DNA of 64,000 nt from Isoperla grammatica (lineage: Eukaryota; Arthropoda; Insecta; Plecoptera; Perlodidae): positions 3,112,122-3,176,121 of the forward strand of contig OX246743.1 in the NCBI GenBank assembly GCA_945910005.1, given 5' to 3'. Each line of letters starts with the position of its first letter. Position 1 is the first letter of the stretch. Of this stretch, positions 33,662-45,792 are shown piece after piece. Under the pieces are notes generated by a model, which saw nothing but the letters and a program-made list of their open reading frames with translations, was not told where the DNA came from and made no database searches. The position numbers were made by a program, and so were the translations under genes.

Positions 33662-33829
33662 CTAAAGTGTATTGCAATGAATCTGTGGTCCTAGGATCCC
33701 GCCCACCTTCCCCTACCTCACTCCAAACCTCGAATCGCGGCTGGCTCGAGCCGGCGATTCGAGGTATGGAGTGAGGTAGTGGAAGGTAAGCGGGATCCTA
33801 GGACCACAGATTCCTTGCAATACACTATA
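33662..33829. mobile_element. Near-perfect hairpin MITE, 168 bp
   Basis: The left arm (GTGTATTGCAATGAATCTGT, then GGTCCTAGGATCCCGC) is inverted at the right end. Central GGCTCGAGCC-like palindrome. Arms pair over about 75 bases with few mismatches. Plus and minus frames through it encode near-identical peptides, as the DNA is palindromic. Confidence 0.8.
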
Positions 33830-35789
33830 GGATAGTCTACACCAGTTGAAATAGGTCTTGTTATGGAATACATCCCCACAGAGCAATATAACGTGTCCGA
33901 TTTCAACCATAGGAGACATTCTTTCGTAAATGATATTGGTGTACCGGGTGCTGCAAGTCTCATTATTTACAAAAGTCCCCATCACATTCCATTTTGATTT
34001 GATTAAGCCTACTCGTAGCAGTTTAACAATAAAAGGAACATAAAAGTACAGACGTTTCAATATCTTGAAACTGTCTTGTATTAACACATAGATGTCGAGT
34101 CGTGTAGAATCAGCATTAAAAAACAAATGCATACATTGAATGTACTTTGGTGCTTTTCAATACGTCAAAATATTCAGATAATCTAACGTTTCAAGTTCGT
34201 CTTTTGAAGATCAGACACACTGGATTATTTTCGCCGATTTACAAGTTTATATCCTGGCCGGGAAAACCTTCATTGTCTACTGATTATGGAAAAAGCACGT
34301 TTTAAAAAATACAAAATATAACTCCTAGTTTTTGCAAATCGAATAATTGATTCAAGGTTTAATATTAAACTTGACTTTTATAATTCAACGACAAATGGGT
34401 CTCTATTTCTTTACACAAAACTCCACAACAAGGCGTAATATGCGTTTATAATATCGGGTTCCACTCGATTCTTTTTTTAGTAAATTTTGATTTTTCAGGA
34501 ATCAAAGACTTGGTTCCCATGGTAACTAGATAATGTATTTATTTATTCTTAGCTCCAAGCAAGCCGCAAACATGTTTCCCCTCAGACCTCTAGCGCTTAG
34601 CAGGCGTGGCTAATTACCTCAACTAGGGCCCTCAGTGAGACGCAGACTGCTTGCTAAGTAGAAAACGTTTTGTAAAGCGTAATTAGGCAAGGGGTGAACG
34701 TCGGCCACATGAATTTTATATTTTGAATGGAGTTCGCGTTTTACCTAGATGGAAAGTTGAAAGTAATTGAAAGGAGCACTTTCCAAATTAAACGTAATTA
34801 TTTCGCATTTGATTGTGTTAAAACCGGAGTGGAATATTGTCCGTATCACAAAGCTCGAAGCTTGCCATGGATTACTGACAATGACAATCTAGACTCGAGG
34901 GGTGTGTAACGACTTATTCAGCTGAGCAGCCGACAAATTGTGTCGAGATAATGGTGAATTGTTATGTAAAACCTCATTCACCTACCATATTCAACCTTGT
35001 ATCTCACCGGACACCGATTGCGGGGAACGTAAGTTCGATGCAATTCTCTCTGCGGATTTTTTGATGACTTTTCTTAGTCATAAGGCAAATCCTAGGTTTG
35101 AAGTTTCTTATGGAAAATGTGGCCCACCTGTGCTAATATTGGAAATAACCTACTGAAATGAACATACGCTAGGCTAGTTATACCATGCAACAGACATTCA
35201 AAGATAGTTAAATATTTTATTTCTACAAATATGTTTTGTCTTCTAGTCGTTCAGTAGGAACATTATAACCTTGACTCACAAGCGCATACATCACACGTAG
35301 CCGTGTAATCTAATTTAGATCTGTTTTAATGATCCTAATTAGAAATCATCATACAACTGAAGAAAACCCTCAGCATAAATTTTGTTCAGGATTACTCGTG
35401 ATGGTAATAGAACCCGGAACTTTTAAATGTGTCTTGTAACAGATGCCAGTGATCCAACATCACCAAACTAAATGTTCCATCTAGGAATATATTTGCCAAA
35501 ACTACAATTACACTAGAACCATATATTTGCATTGTTCAAAATACCAGCTTGAAATCTGTATATAGCTCAACAGGAAAATGTAAAGTTTTAGAAAGCATAC
35601 ATAAATAAATAAATTCATCTTTAGAGTCTACCCACTCAGTAACTAAACTGATTTGCAGTGTGGGACTTAAATTAAAATTGACTAAACCAACCCTATAGGC
35701 TTCGAACACCATCGACAAGTGAGCGATAACCAATCAAAGATCGATATTTCAAAACGAAACATATGTATCAGTGATTGGACAGTGCAAAC
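33830..35789. other. No recognised gene or element
   Basis: AT-rich unique-looking DNA. The 139-codon minus frame 33713-34132 begins here and runs into the hairpin; frames at 34727-34909 and 34938-35156 are unrecognised. Confidence 0.5.
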
Positions 35790-36052
35790 ACCTGCGGCAT
35801 TAGGTTTTTTCAAACCCAATGCCTGCGGACAAATGCCAGAATCTACAAGGCCAATTCAGAACAACTTTGAATTTATTGAGTGCTTCGTTGCTAGGACGGC
35901 TCCGAAGTCACCGTTTACTTATTCCTAAGCCAAGAAGTAATGGAATTGAATCCACATTAGCAGTTAAAAACCTTCTGCCTGAAGCGGGATTTGAACCCGG
36001 GACCTTCTGCATTGGAAGCAGGGATGCTAACCACTGGACCAACGAGCCACCT
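35790..36052 (-). mobile_element. tRNA-derived SINE (minus strand)
   Basis: On the minus strand a tRNA-like head (about 35975-36050) shows an A box (TTGGTCCAGTGG, 36031-36042), an anticodon-like stem CTGC/GCAG around the seven-base loop TTCCAAT (36011-36017), and a B box (GGTTCAAATCC, 35987-35997) with a T stem of GGG/CCC. The acceptor stem pairs poorly, so it is unlikely to be a functional tRNA. The body continues to an imperfect hairpin (35790-35829, GCATTAGGTTT / AAACCCAATGC). No poly-A tail or target duplication was found, and the 3' boundary is uncertain. Confidence 0.6.
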
Positions 36053-38528
36053 GATGACTCGTTTATCCGCTTTAAGTTATGTACGTCTGCTTTAAGTTCT
36101 CTGTTCTGTTATGTCCGCCGTCTACTCATCCCCATGTCACCCCTGTGCTCCAAACAACCCCAAGCAGTGACCCTCCCTATGATGGCGGTAATGCCCTCAC
36201 AAGAATGCCCGATATTCAACTCAACCACTAACCTAATGGCCAGACCCGCATTTAATGGTCTTACCGTGTGACCTTAGCGTGACCCCTAGCAGCTTCTGGT
36301 CGCCATGACGACCGCCCAACTTGTCGCTATCTTCAAGAGTGGATTGTTTGGTTGAGTAATAGGGCGCTGTAAGTGAACTCATTGTAACAATTACGAAGTT
36401 GTAATTGTTTGGTTGTCAGGTCTATTGAGAAGGATTATAGCTGTCTGCTTTCAGAGCAAGGTTACATTAATTGGGTGAGCGAGCGAATGGGGTAAGATTC
36501 AACCATAACCAAAGCGTTGTGACAGTTACGACACCACGGAGCTTCAACACAACAGTGGACACTTTCGAGCAGAAACATTACAAGCTAAACAGACAACTAT
36601 TCCTGCTGATGAGTATTTACATGTAAAGCATAGCATGATATGTTCCATTATCACTTAGAAGAACATTGTATCAACCTTGCCGTTAGAGGAAAACGAAAGT
36701 AAGTAATGTGTTTATGTTAATAATATATTGTGCAACATAGCCTCCAAAATTATTCCAGTAAAAAAGAAAATAATGCCGAGCTTATAATATGCTGTTATGC
36801 ACCTAACATGTAACTTTATGTTGTTTATTTTGTTTATTGATTGTTTGATGTTTCGCGTTGTCGCTACCATCGCATGATTTGGTTGATCTATACAACAAAG
36901 TGATCTAGTTTCAATAGGCTCTTCACTGAGTACGCGTTATAGTGACGTATGTATTGTCAAGTGCGCCACTCTCGACTGCGTACTAGTATACTGACAACAT
37001 TGCGGTATTTCGATATTACTTCAAAGTAACGGTATTTTTGAATAACTGAACACTTTTAACGTTGGTACTTTCTTTCTACGTTATCCATCTAATTATCAAT
37101 ATTTGCGTAATATATGATAAACGAGTGATAAAGGTTTTGCCAAATTTAACCACAGGAGTAATTTAAATTGTTAAAACAATTTCAAATTTCGTGGCTACAA
37201 AGATAAACGATATAAAACATTAGAACCACAATTTATATTTATGATACCATTTTCCAATTTTCTTTGTTTACCATAAAACAAACACAAATATGAACATCTG
37301 CATTACGAGGTATTCTGACATGTTTCATAAAATGTGAACCAAACCGAGCGATATGTAGTAGCATGATAGCGGATAAGGCAAAGCAAAGGCAAAAGAACCG
37401 GTATTAAAGTGTGTGGAGGGGGGAGAGAGGGGTAGAGGGGCAGTGTGGCTCGAAGAGAGATAATATAAACAATAAACGCAGTTGGTCACCTATTTCCTGT
37501 CAGTCAGGCTGCCAGGCTAAGATGTGACGCTTTTAAATGCAAATGCGTCTTTTAGTGTACTCTAGAGTAACACTATTACAAACGTGGGGAAGAGTTGCGT
37601 TGCTCTTTGAGGCCTTCACCCTTGCAATGCGTGCTTGAACAATATGACCCCAGCCCGTACTCAACAGTATGAGTATCACTCAAAGAGAATTGCAAAATAA
37701 TTAATATTCCCATAATTAAAAACATCGTAAGCAACCCGACGCCTGTTATAGAATTGTAACACGCTGTTACATTTTGTTTGACTTCTGTTAGATAAAAATA
37801 CAAGTCTAATTGCAAAGCAAATATGGTCGAATCGTTTTCACCGGAATGCAATGATGTTGTGTGTTGCAGTAGTTCGGATGGACATGTGTTTGATCCACGC
37901 TACACAAGGGACCAATAACTAAACACGGCGAACAAGGCAGCAGTGTGTTTGTCAGAGTACACAAGCCGGTTGTTGCGAGTGTTCCCTGCTTACAACCGAT
38001 GTGAATACCTCAACATCAAATAGTCACTTGCAAATGATGCAACATGAAACCTCAACAACGCTGTAATAAGTGAGTCTTTTATCAATATCAGTCAGCATGT
38101 GATTCGGCAAACAGTTCCAAGAAATTTAAGGAGGAAGCGATGGGAGTTTTTGTCGAGGATGGAAATGGTTAAAGGAAAATGAGCGAGAAGCAAAGAATAA
38201 AGAAGTATATGGCCAAATTTAGGATGGATACTGGTCAGTGACAAGTTCATAAAATAAGAGAGACCAAGTCTTCTTTGCGCGCATTCTGCATAATGTAAGA
38301 ACAATGTCCAGACGATCTACCAATATAATATGAGTCTTCCTGAAAGAAGAAAGGAACCTCCTGGAAATGGAGCGAACAGTCAAGAGAAAATATGCGACAC
38401 AGTTTAACTGGGCAACTAGGCAGAGAATGCTAAAGTTCCAAGTCATGGTGTCTAAAATAAGGAGAAATAGCTCTTGCTTTTCAAAGACGTTCATCTCAAC
38501 TGCTGCTTTTGTTCTTGCCTCTATCTTG
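36053..38528. other. No recognised gene or element
   Basis: About 2.5 kb without supported features. A purine-rich tract lies near 37412-37440. Frames at 37576-37851, 38092-38304 and 38219-38660 do not resemble known proteins. Confidence 0.5.
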
Positions 38529-38611
38529 CATACCACTGCATGGTATACCACTGCATGGTATACCACTGCATGGCATACCACTGCATGGCATACCACTGCA
38601 TGGCACACCAC
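38529..38611. repeat. 15-bp minisatellite, about 5.5 copies
   Basis: Unit CATACCACTGCATGG (also TATACCACTGCATGG). Both strands are open through it, giving repeated pentapeptides. Confidence 0.85.
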
Positions 38612-39245
38612 TTTGCATCGCGAGGGAAGGACGAGCCAAGTAAAATATTCTAGAAACTGAATGGTTGATATGGTCTAATTAAATTATTTCACACTTTTAA
38701 ACAACTATTTCTTACAGGTCAAAGCCGCGAGTTCCATAACAGCTGCATAATTGTACTCGCAGAAAACCAGGTCAAGACTAGATGAATAGGAAAAGAATAA
38801 TGTAATTGCTGTATTTGTTTTGAAATTTATGTGAAAAACTGATAATGCTTTGGTCACATATTTGAACGCGTAGTTGTTTTCAAATGCAGGTAGTGGAAGT
38901 TGATAAGCGGACAGTCCACGAATGTAAACGACAGATGTGCCGGGCAGCTTTACAAAGAGATCGCCGCGGATTATGTTACACAGGAAGCTGCATGAAACAT
39001 TTAGTATACTTGGCGGTAGGCGGTTGAGTCAGGCGTCTAATCCTCCAGCAGTACAGTGGGGTAGGGGGTAGCGGGGTAGCGGGGTAGCGGGGGGTATAGT
39101 ATGCGTCGCTGTCGAGCTCCAGCATTCCGTTTGAAGACCGGGCTTCTCACGTCTGGTCGCTTTGCGTTGCATTGCGCTCGACTAGCTCAAGACACCTCTC
39201 CTTCCAGTTGCGAGGTGGGAAATGTTTGCTCGCTTTACCTATAGT
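38612..39245. other. Non-coding; GGGGTAGC repeat
   Basis: A short GCGGGGTA-type tandem lies at about 39057-39093. Nothing else recognised. Confidence 0.5.
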
Positions 39246-39400
39246 GGACCCAAGATTACTTTACACCTGCTTTTGTCACATCCGGGGCAGTCGTAGCCAA
39301 CCAGCGAACCGCCCGAGACACATCCGGGCCAATACCGATCGCTGATTGGCTACGAACCAGTCGCCTGTGACGAAAGCATGTGTAAGGTAGTCTTGGGACA
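39246..39400. mobile_element. Palindromic MITE, about 155 bp
   Basis: Left arm CCCAAGATTACTTTACACCT and right arm (reverse complement CCCAAGACTACCTTACACAT) pair through the GTAGCCAA segment. The core with CCGATCGCTGATTGGC resembles a segment at about 40296-40315, which may be a diverged relative. Confidence 0.7.
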
Positions 39401-39604
39401 ACTATACCCCTCAATGTTTCTTTGTTCCTTACAGTTTTATTTATTTTGTAATACTTCCAGTAGTCTGAAAATGTCACATCCGTAGTCCATCGGTACCCTT
39501 TGCAGCGGATGTACAAAGTTCTCTACCATTTGGAGTTACCCAACAGTTTCTATTCCTGAACGCCTGTAGAAACAGAAGGCGGCGTTTTGAACATGCTGTT
39601 GTCT

Positions 39605-40005
39605 AGCAACGGTTTAACCGGGGTTCCAATACGAACACCGAAGTTAAGCAATATCGGACGAGGTCAAGGGAAGGGTAGGTGACCGCTCTCTTCCGAAACA
39701 CTAGTTACCGTTGGTTAGAACACGTTGGAGGGTTCGAAAGCTTGTGTAACAGCTTCGTTCTTCTCGTCAACTGCTCGGCAGTCCAGGTTAGTGGAGGAAC
39801 CTACATGACTGGTCAAAGTTACACCGTCCTTTTAGATGGGACGTAAAGACGATGGTCCCCTGGGTACTTTTCGACAGAAGTAGGCTACGTGCCGGTACCA
39901 GGCTTCCCCTCCTCCCTTTTTCATTAACATTCATCAATCATCAGGTTAAAGGAGGCAATGTATACCCTACACTGATCTTAGTTTCAATAAAATAAATAAA
40001 ACAAT
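39605..40005 (+). mobile_element. 5S rRNA-derived SINE (SINE3-like), copy 1
   Basis: The first about 115 bases (39605-39718) are a 5S rRNA-like head. CACCGAAGTTAAGCAAT matches the conserved 5S box A region, GGTAGGTGACC matches the box C region, and the ends AGCAACGG and CCGTTGGTT can pair as in 5S helix I. A body follows with GGAGGAACCTACATGACTGG, a GATGGGACGTAAAGACGATG block and GTAGGCTACGTGCCGGTACC, then an A-rich tail (AATAAAATAAATAAAA, about 39987-40003). It is not a functional 5S gene because the middle has diverged. A second copy is at 46376. Confidence 0.85.
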
Positions 40006-40445
40006 AGTACATTTTTTATCTTTCTACGACTCTGAGTTAAAATGTCTCCGTCTACCATTTGGAATTGTTTATCCACACTTGGAACATTACACGGATGTAC
40101 AATTTGAAATCCACGCGCGTTCTCGATCAACTTCCGGTCCATGTCTTCGGGTTTTTCAATCATGACAATACGACGTCCGGAAAGCAACGAATGCTACGAT
40201 CCGGGCAACTTGGTAAGCCAGAGATTCTTATTGAAGTCTGTACTTGTCTTGAAACAACCGCGCTCATGCGTTCGTCATAGAGAGTGAGTCGTGGCCAATC
40301 AGCGATCGGCATTTGAAGTTGAGGCTCGTTGTTTGGCCACGAATTACTCCTCGATGACGGAAGCATCAGTGAGATTGTGTCTGGACAAGTATACTGTATA
40401 CGGTCATGGCTGGTCCAGTCGGATTAAGGAATGCAACCAACTGTA
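40006..40445. other. No gene recognised; possible MITE relative
   Basis: The segment at 40296-40316 (GGCCAATCAGCGATCGGCAT) resembles the core of the 39246-39400 element in inverted orientation. Confidence 0.4.
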
Positions 40446-40736
40446 CACTAGTACTCACTAGCACACTAGCAATCTAGCAGACTAGCAATGTAGCACATGA
40501 GCACACTAGCAGACTAGCACATTAGCAGACTAGCACACTAGCAGACTAGCAGACTAGCAGACTAGCAGACTAGCACACTAGCACACTAGCACACTAGCAA
40601 TCTAGCACACTAAGCAAACTAGCAGACTAGCAATGTAGCACATTAGCAGACTAGCAGACTAGCACATTAGCAGACTAGCACACTAGCAGACTAGCAGACT
40701 AGCAATCTAGCACACTAGCAAACTAGTGGACTAGCG
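40446..40736. repeat. 10-bp minisatellite (ACTAGCAGAC type), about 29 copies
   Basis: Tandem ACTAGCRNAC units, mostly ACTAGCAGAC and ACTAGCACAC with rarer AATCTAGC and ATGTAGC variants. Nearly every unit contains CTAG, so CTAG recurs at 10-bp spacing. Confidence 0.9.
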
Positions 40737-40826
40737 GAGTTGTGAACTATTTGCCGAGACTTTTACCGTCACAATCATGTAAAGCTTCAGTTTGTTACAA
40801 CCGACTTAAAACATCTTTGGCGCGAT

Positions 40827-40926
40827 ATGTTGTCCTTTGACTGTCTGAGCTATGTTGTCCCTTGTCTGTCTGAGCTATGTTGTCCTATATCTGTCTGAGC
40901 TATGTTGTCCTTTGTCTGCCTGAGCT
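40827..40926. repeat. 25-bp minisatellite, 4 copies
   Basis: Unit start ATGTTGTCCTTTG, end CTGTCTGAGCT. Copies begin at about 40827, 40852, 40877 and 40902, exactly 25 bp apart, with a few substitutions. Confidence 0.85.
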
Positions 40927-41389
40927 GCAGCCGAAAGAATAAACAGGATTGGACGATAAGAAATATCTCGAGTACTACAATGAACAATGACTTGTACATA
41001 CAAAACCGAACTCTTATCCATAGTATTTAAAATGTGATTTATACATTTTCCTGCTATTTGCAAAATACCAACTTACTTTCTTTAAATGTTTGCATCTATA
41101 AACAATTACAAGTGGGCATACCAAATATGAAATAATTTATATTTAAACAATATTTTTCATCTTTGAGAAACAATACAAATCGCCATTGACACGACGTCGT
41201 CTTCAATAATATCTTCCAGACAGGAGTAAATGAAAATGATGCTACAGTGAACGATGCGTTTTATCATTACTACCTCCTGGAAAACCTCTAAGCTTTCACT
41301 AAATAGCACTTACTGACGTGGGTAACGAGGTCAAGCACTGTAACTCACCACTTCGTCCCTAACCCTGAGGCCTTGGTTTGTGACTCTTT
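40927..41389. other. No recognised feature
   Basis: AT-rich; nothing supported. Confidence 0.45.
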
Positions 41390-42009
41390 AGGTTCGTTCA
41401 TTTGTCCGTTCCGAACAGTCTCGAACAGTCCGAACAGGGTGTTCGTTGTTCATCTGTAAAAAACATATGTTCTGGTGGTGTTCAGTTGTCCGCTGGCAAC
41501 TATTTGCAAACAGGCCGAACATGTTCGAACTGTCCGGAATGAAAAAGAGGAGTGAGTTGAGTAGAACAAGATGTAGAGCGGGAATGCAAATTAGACATAG
41601 CGGTAACGTGTTAATTAATATACATTTTAATGCAGATTACAACATGTCCGTCGTCTATTTGAATAGGGTCGTTATGTTTGTTACATTAAGGTAAGGAAAT
41701 AATTATTTAACGTTTATTTAGTCCAGACGCCCGTACTCTCGTTGCTTATCTCATACGTTTAATTGAACCATCACAAACTTGGCTTAGGCCCTACCAAAGA
41801 TTAATTCAGTTATCTTTCGCCCTATTTCATTTAAAGACAGTTTTAACCTAAAATTAACAGGTGTCTCTGACTAGATTGGTGTTCATTTGTGTGATGGCAG
41901 AACACATGTTTTTTCGCACTAGACTCGGCCAACTTTCTGTTCGATGACGCGTTTCCGCTGTATCCAACTTGTTACCGAACAGTTACGAACTGGACAAATG
42001 AACGAACCT
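41390..42009. mobile_element. TIR element, 620 bp
   Basis: AGGTTCGTTCATTTGTCC at 41390 is inverted at 42009, and the repeat continues as RGTTCGNAAC. TTT flanks both ends (41387-41389 and 42010-42012), so a 3-bp target duplication is possible. Internal GTTCGAAC-type motifs recur near the left end. The 82-codon frame at 41446-41694 shows no domain. A 3-bp duplication is a PIF/Harbinger feature, but TTT is weak evidence in AT-rich DNA. Confidence 0.65.
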
Positions 42010-42527
42010 TTTGTCTAACGATGTGTAATACCCTACTGGATAGATGGGCTTATTATGATATTTCATTCAAGCCGCTGTCATTGAGTACAAAACGATCGAT
42101 TAACACCTCTTCCGCAAGTGTATTTTCCTCCCAGGGCCTGTGGTGTTGATGTCGGAGTAGTAGGGGGTAGGGGAGGGGGTGGGGGGAAGCGGCAGACGCG
42201 TTATTTCCGCTGGTGTTGTGTACTAGTCGAAAAATCAAGCGGGAGAGGAAATTGCGTGTAATACAATTACTAGAGACAATCTTTCGAGAACGTCGTGCAG
42301 TGATGGTGCACGGTTATAAATACATCTCCAACACACCAGCGTTGTGGGGACTGGCGAGAGATGTTTGCTACTCCGGGACCGGGAGGCGCTGGATTGAGGG
42401 GGCTGGTGTTCAGACACCCCCATTAGTTCTGGTACTGCGGCCTTCATATTTCCCTTGGATCTTCCCCCAAACTATGAGACCTAGGTGGTAAGGCAATAAG
42501 TTCAGAAAACATTAAGCAAGATTTGCT
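42010..42527. other. No gene; G-rich tract
   Basis: G-rich low-complexity DNA at about 42161-42187. Plus and minus frames at 42213-42491 are unrecognised. Confidence 0.45.
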
Positions 42528-42737
42528 TTTAAGAGCGAAGGATACCTCTACGTCAAAAACCGTAGACAATTTTAATTTTTTAATTATATCTCAAGATTGA
42601 AACACAAAATTGAAAATCTGAGAAACCATAGCGCTGTGGTTTCTCAGATTTTCGATTTTATGTTTCAATCTTGAGATATAATTAAAAAATTAAAATTTTC
42701 TGCGGTTTTTGACGTAAAGATATCCTTCGCTCTTAAA
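42528..42737. mobile_element. Intact hairpin element A, 210 bp, TTAA ends
   Basis: An almost perfect palindrome: TTAAGAGCGAAGGATACCTC at the left is inverted at the right, through AATTATATCTCAAGATTGAAAC and ATCTGAGAAACCA, with the central GAAACCATAGCGCTGTGGTT. TTAA sits at both outer ends. It is an empty-site paralogue of the interrupted copy at 30637-30958. Confidence 0.85.
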
Positions 42738-44179
42738 GAAGAAAACTTCAAGAAGGGTATCGAAGGTATATTTGGGGCTAGCTGCAAGCTACGCATCAAG
42801 GAACTTTGTACATAACGCGGGCTTTGTATATTTTGTATGTCTTTAATTTATATACTTATATTTGTTTATTGTTATACCTAACATATTACAGTGGTCGAAA
42901 TCTCATCTGAGCCATTTTGGAGTACTGTACAGTAGTAATAAAATTATTACGGTGATAGCTCAATATACTTTTACGAACACTTGGAGACTTATTTACATAT
43001 TTTAAATTAGTATCTCGTGTAATTTTAATACAATCAAGTTACGTAAATCTCACTGAAATTTCAATTTTCTTCTTTGCTAGCATTCAGTTATTTGAAAACA
43101 ATTTGGCGACTGGCTGCAGCCATTTAATTCGAGTTACCTCCTCGTCAATCAAAATGGCGTCGATACCACGAGATGAATCCGTAAACGTTTTGCCGAGGAT
43201 GAGGTTAAATTATTATGCTATACATGAATTTGTAAATAACTCTGGGTTGTAAAATGTTCCGTGAAATACACGTTCGTCTTCCGGCGCCATTTCATCTATT
43301 TTAAATGTTTCCTCGGCTTTCTGGCCAAACCTCAGCTTTCCCGCTTATAAAAAGTTGAACTGTGCTTTAGCGAGCCGCAACGGGATAAAGTTCGCACACA
43401 AAGTATTCTTACGCGCCTGTAACGCTTTGTAGAGTCATTTACCGCCGTGGTCGCTCTCTCCACGCAGTCATATTTTAATAAAAACATATTTCTTGTCTCC
43501 CCACACACTCACAAAAATTAATTTGTTTACCTGTTTTTTAAGTATACTTGAAACAAGTATATTTTTTAATGGTTTAACTTTACTTTGTGGTAAACATTAA
43601 CGTTGTGTGAGGACTTAATTAGTGACTTTTTTATTAATTTTATAAATATTTTAGTTGTCATATCAAACAACTCAACTCATTAAAAACATAATAATATCCT
43701 CTTGACAAAGATAAAGTAAACGCATCACATATTAATTTTATAGGGTAATTAAAGTAGTTATGGTATTATAATATTTTAGTATTTTAGGTTAAGAACTTTC
43801 TCGACACCGTAATAGAACGGTGCTTCAATTCTCGAATGTGTTTGATAAATATTGAAACTTAGCAAATCGCGATATTGTCTCGCGAGCAAATCATGCTCAT
43901 TGCTCACATCCGAGTTTTAAATAAAACCGCGAGCAAACATTTCACATTCAACAGTTTTAATTTAGAAACAATCATCATAATTATTTCATATCCTGGGCAC
44001 AATCATTGACTTACGTATGTCGGCGAGTATACCTTATGCGCAGCTAGGCTAGCAAACGTTTATTTTCTGTTTGAAAGATGTTTGAAAGATGAATCAACGT
44101 CTATTATGATTGCTGGGGAGGCTAAAATGATCTACGGTTGTTTCCCGTAGACTGTGGTGACTGAGGCAAAGAATTTGAA
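42738..44179. other. No recognised gene or element
   Basis: AT-rich apart from a slightly CpG-rich part (43130-43460). A 33-codon frame beginning MASIPRDESVNVLPRM at 43154 is preceded by a YY1-like AAAATGGCG context but has no recognised downstream exon. Confidence 0.45.
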
Positions 44180-44243
44180 TGTGACTGTGACTGTGACTGT
44201 GACTGTGACCCTGACTGTGACTGTGACTCTGATTGTGACTCTC
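44180..44243. repeat. TGTGAC hexanucleotide microsatellite
   Basis: About ten TGTGAC-like units with some CTGTGA/CTCTGA variants. The Q-S repeat on the minus frame is a by-product. Confidence 0.85.
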
Positions 44244-44567
44244 GGGCAGTCTTGGCCTTACCATCAGAATCACTCGCGCACAATATTCGTTGCCACAATA
44301 TCACGCAGTCAAATATTATCTCCTTTTACTTATAATCTATCAATAATTATTTAAATCTAATCTTTAATAAAATAAGCGTCAGTTTTACTACAAATTTTGA
44401 ACCAAAAACAAAGTCAATAAACGTTGAAATTTCGCATTGCATTTTGTGTCCCCTGATACTGTAATTTTGCACAAAATAAAAAGTGTTTCATAATATTTTA
44501 AAGCGTGTTTAAACTAACCAACATTTAGATTCACAACTAACATTTGAATTGACAAAATTTCACAAAT
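44244..44567. other. No recognised feature
   Basis: AT-rich, nothing recognised. Confidence 0.45.
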
Positions 44568-44654
44568 ATTCCAACCATTACGGTTGTCATTTTGAAACCC
44601 AATTATTTATTTCTCTAATTGGCTTTCAAAATAATAACCGTAAGGAATAAAGTA
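44568..44654. repeat. Short hairpin, about 86 bp
   Basis: ATTCCAACCATTACGGTT and GAAACCCAATTA pair with TAATTGGCTTTC and AACCGTAAGGAAT. It is a MITE-like palindrome with a small AT-rich loop. Confidence 0.6.
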
Positions 44655-45792
44655 TCTTAAATATCTTAAATCCATTGTTTAGTTCTTAACCACTTAACAA
44701 TGTTGTGTAGCATTCTCATGATAATATTACTGAATAGCGAAGACCCTTCGTAAAACATGAAAAGACGATGGTTATTTACGTAAATTCAACTAAAACCCTC
44801 GTATTTAGACAATTGCGTTCTAGAAACATCCCTAACAGTTTGACAGACTCATCCCCTTCCGAGACGTTTGAGCCACAGCATCGGCCGCCTCAATCAGCTG
44901 TCAGGGTGGAGGACTGAAGTGTCCGGCCTAAACCTAGTTGTGGTTCCCAGGGGTCCCCCCGTCACACCCTACGCTTCTATTACTCGTAATTAATCAGCTC
45001 AAACTTGAACACTTACTTAAGTAAGCTCCTAGCAAGTCTCATTAGCTATCGTAAAGTAGCGACACTGTACTGTCAACCTCTGAGATGTCATTTCTAGTTG
45101 GAGTGAAACAAATAGTCACAAATGTCCTGGGACTGAGTACATCGTGATTGGGTCGGCTACAATACTCGTGTCTTGGGGTCGCTGGTATATTTCAATTAAG
45201 ATGGTAGAACTGCAGAACTTCGGTTCCCCGTGGAACATAACACACAACTCATAACTTGAATATGGAGATCCAGTGCATTAGCATACCTTGCGAGTTGTTG
45301 TGTGCTCACAGCGAGCGGCGCTATCGCGTACTACGGGCGTGAACAGTCCATTCACACAGACATTTCTGTCGTAAAATTATATCTACATAATATATAATTA
45401 TATCAATTTTCTGTCTTAAGTTACACACGTAACAAGCTTGCGCTGTACAAAAGTAGTGTGAAAATATAATTATAAAAAATGTACTTTTTCTCTTGAACAT
45501 ACCTTTATTTATGATATTGTTATCAACCAATCACAGTAGGCAGTCACGATAGTTGGCCAATACCCTCTCGCAGCAGCCAGTATGAATACGCTTACGGCTG
45601 GGAGGGTTCGCATATATTATCTGATTATCATTTTATTGACTGGATGACATAAAATCTCGCTCAAAACCGACGTCAATATGTTATACGGACGTAATGTGCA
45701 ATATTTCGATGTGTGGGGCGTATAAGATATTTTTATATTACAAGGTATTATAAGGTATTTTTGGCACCTTATTTAAGCCTGTCGTTATCATC
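44655..45792. other. No recognised feature
   Basis: No gene or repeat recognised. The minus frame at 45321-45530 is unremarkable. Confidence 0.5.

Noticed and set aside
35975..36050. Functional tRNA gene (CCA-type anticodon)
   Set aside because: A and B boxes are good, but the acceptor stem pairs poorly and the sequence continues into a SINE-like body.
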